Of a DNA stretch of 64,000 bases, positions 63,718-64,000 are shown piece after piece. Origin of the DNA: Setaria digitata. Its lineage: Eukaryota > Nematoda > Chromadorea > Rhabditida > Setariidae. Location: positions 86,604-150,603 of the forward strand of contig RCAB01000120.1 of NCBI GenBank assembly GCA_003640385.1, in the 5' to 3' direction. The notes beneath the pieces were generated by a model, which was not told where the DNA came from, ran no database searches, and saw only the letters and a program-made list of their open reading frames with translations. A program made the position numbers and the translations under genes. Position 1 is the stretch's first letter, and each line of letters begins with the position of its first letter.

Positions 63718-63846
63718 CTTGCAGCTCATTCGGGTTTGGTAATGGACGAAAAACGGAAGGATAGTCCGGGAAACAAGAAGTATCTCCTTCAAGAAGAATT
63801 CAGCACTATAATTTGTGGTTTTGCGATGACACGAGTTTTAAGGTGA
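63718..63846 (+). pseudogene. Broken inverted copy of TAF13 exon 1
   Basis: The plus-strand frame from 63742 reads MDEKRKDSPGNKKYLLQEEF, against DDEKRKDSPEDKKYLFRKEF in taf13 exon 1 (57559-57696, minus strand). DNA similarity begins before the ATG (GCAG...ATTCGG) and runs to GGTTTTGCGATGACA, which corresponds to GGTTTTGGCGATGACA in the intact gene. One lost G shifts the frame and a stop follows. An internal gap of about eight bases lies before the MDEK stretch. The histone-fold exon is not seen next to it. It is a decayed partial duplicate in inverted orientation, about 6 kb from the parent. Confidence 0.85.
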
Positions 63847-64000
63847 TACGGCGCATACACGTATAGTGAGGAATGTGCTGCATTCCTTTCCACCCATCAA
63901 AGAAAAACATTCAAATAAACGGGAATCACAGTGCAGCATAAGCTTAATAACCGGATACTTAACTGCAAGCTGGACAACAGTCAAGGAAATCTTAGTTTAA

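Overview
This window is nuclear DNA from an AT-rich animal genome. Every gene I recognise is split by introns, and the proteins look nematode: an 837-residue kinesin-II subunit like KLP-11, a 762-residue EGL-4-type cGMP-dependent kinase, and a vinculin of about 1,000 residues (DEB-1 type) with one internal repeat fewer than vertebrate vinculin. Splice acceptors directly before two start codons suggest spliced-leader trans-splicing. Long AT-rich introns and many homopolymer runs would suit a spirurid or filarial-like nematode, but species is an inference. I see no bacterial genes, prophage, CRISPR array, rRNA or convincing tRNA.

Layout: 1.9-7.2 kb (+) kinesin-II motor klp-11, with an X-box-like site about 240 bp upstream. 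7.2-9.9 kb (+) an unrecognised protein with a C-terminal membrane segment, only 23 bp after the klp-11 stop, and a possible alternative last exon at 13.4 kb. 16.1-17.5 kb (-) fatty-acid elongase. 19.4-25.3 kb (+) CCM2 (malcavernin) homologue. 26.0-26.2 kb (-) a probable retroposed fragment. 27.7-37.1 kb (+) egl-4. 39.2-42.8 kb (+) methionine aminopeptidase 2, with a 15-bp minisatellite in one intron. 43.3-45.3 kb (-) CCDC51/MITOK-like mitochondrial inner-membrane protein. 49.1-56.5 kb (+) vinculin deb-1. 57.1-57.7 kb (-) TAF13. 58.2-62.1 kb (-) telomerase reverse transcriptase. 63.7-63.85 kb (+) a broken copy of TAF13 exon 1.

The genes do not form one pathway. Orientation is mixed, and no operon is clear except possibly the klp-11/downstream pair. 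Exon borders were placed by hand from protein-family similarity, splice sites and reading phase; in every main model the intron phases close to an intact frame. The weakest parts are the first CCM2 exon, the TERT N-terminus, and the start of the unrecognised gene.

I did not find a wholly new system. The best leads are: a vinculin intron whose donor starts with A instead of G; an optional 27-nt vinculin exon; two GC-AG introns, one beside an in-frame stop and poly(A) signal in CCM2; possible in-frame splicing of the kinesin tail into a membrane protein; an X-box-like site upstream of klp-11; and the inverted TAF13 fragment on the far side of TERT.
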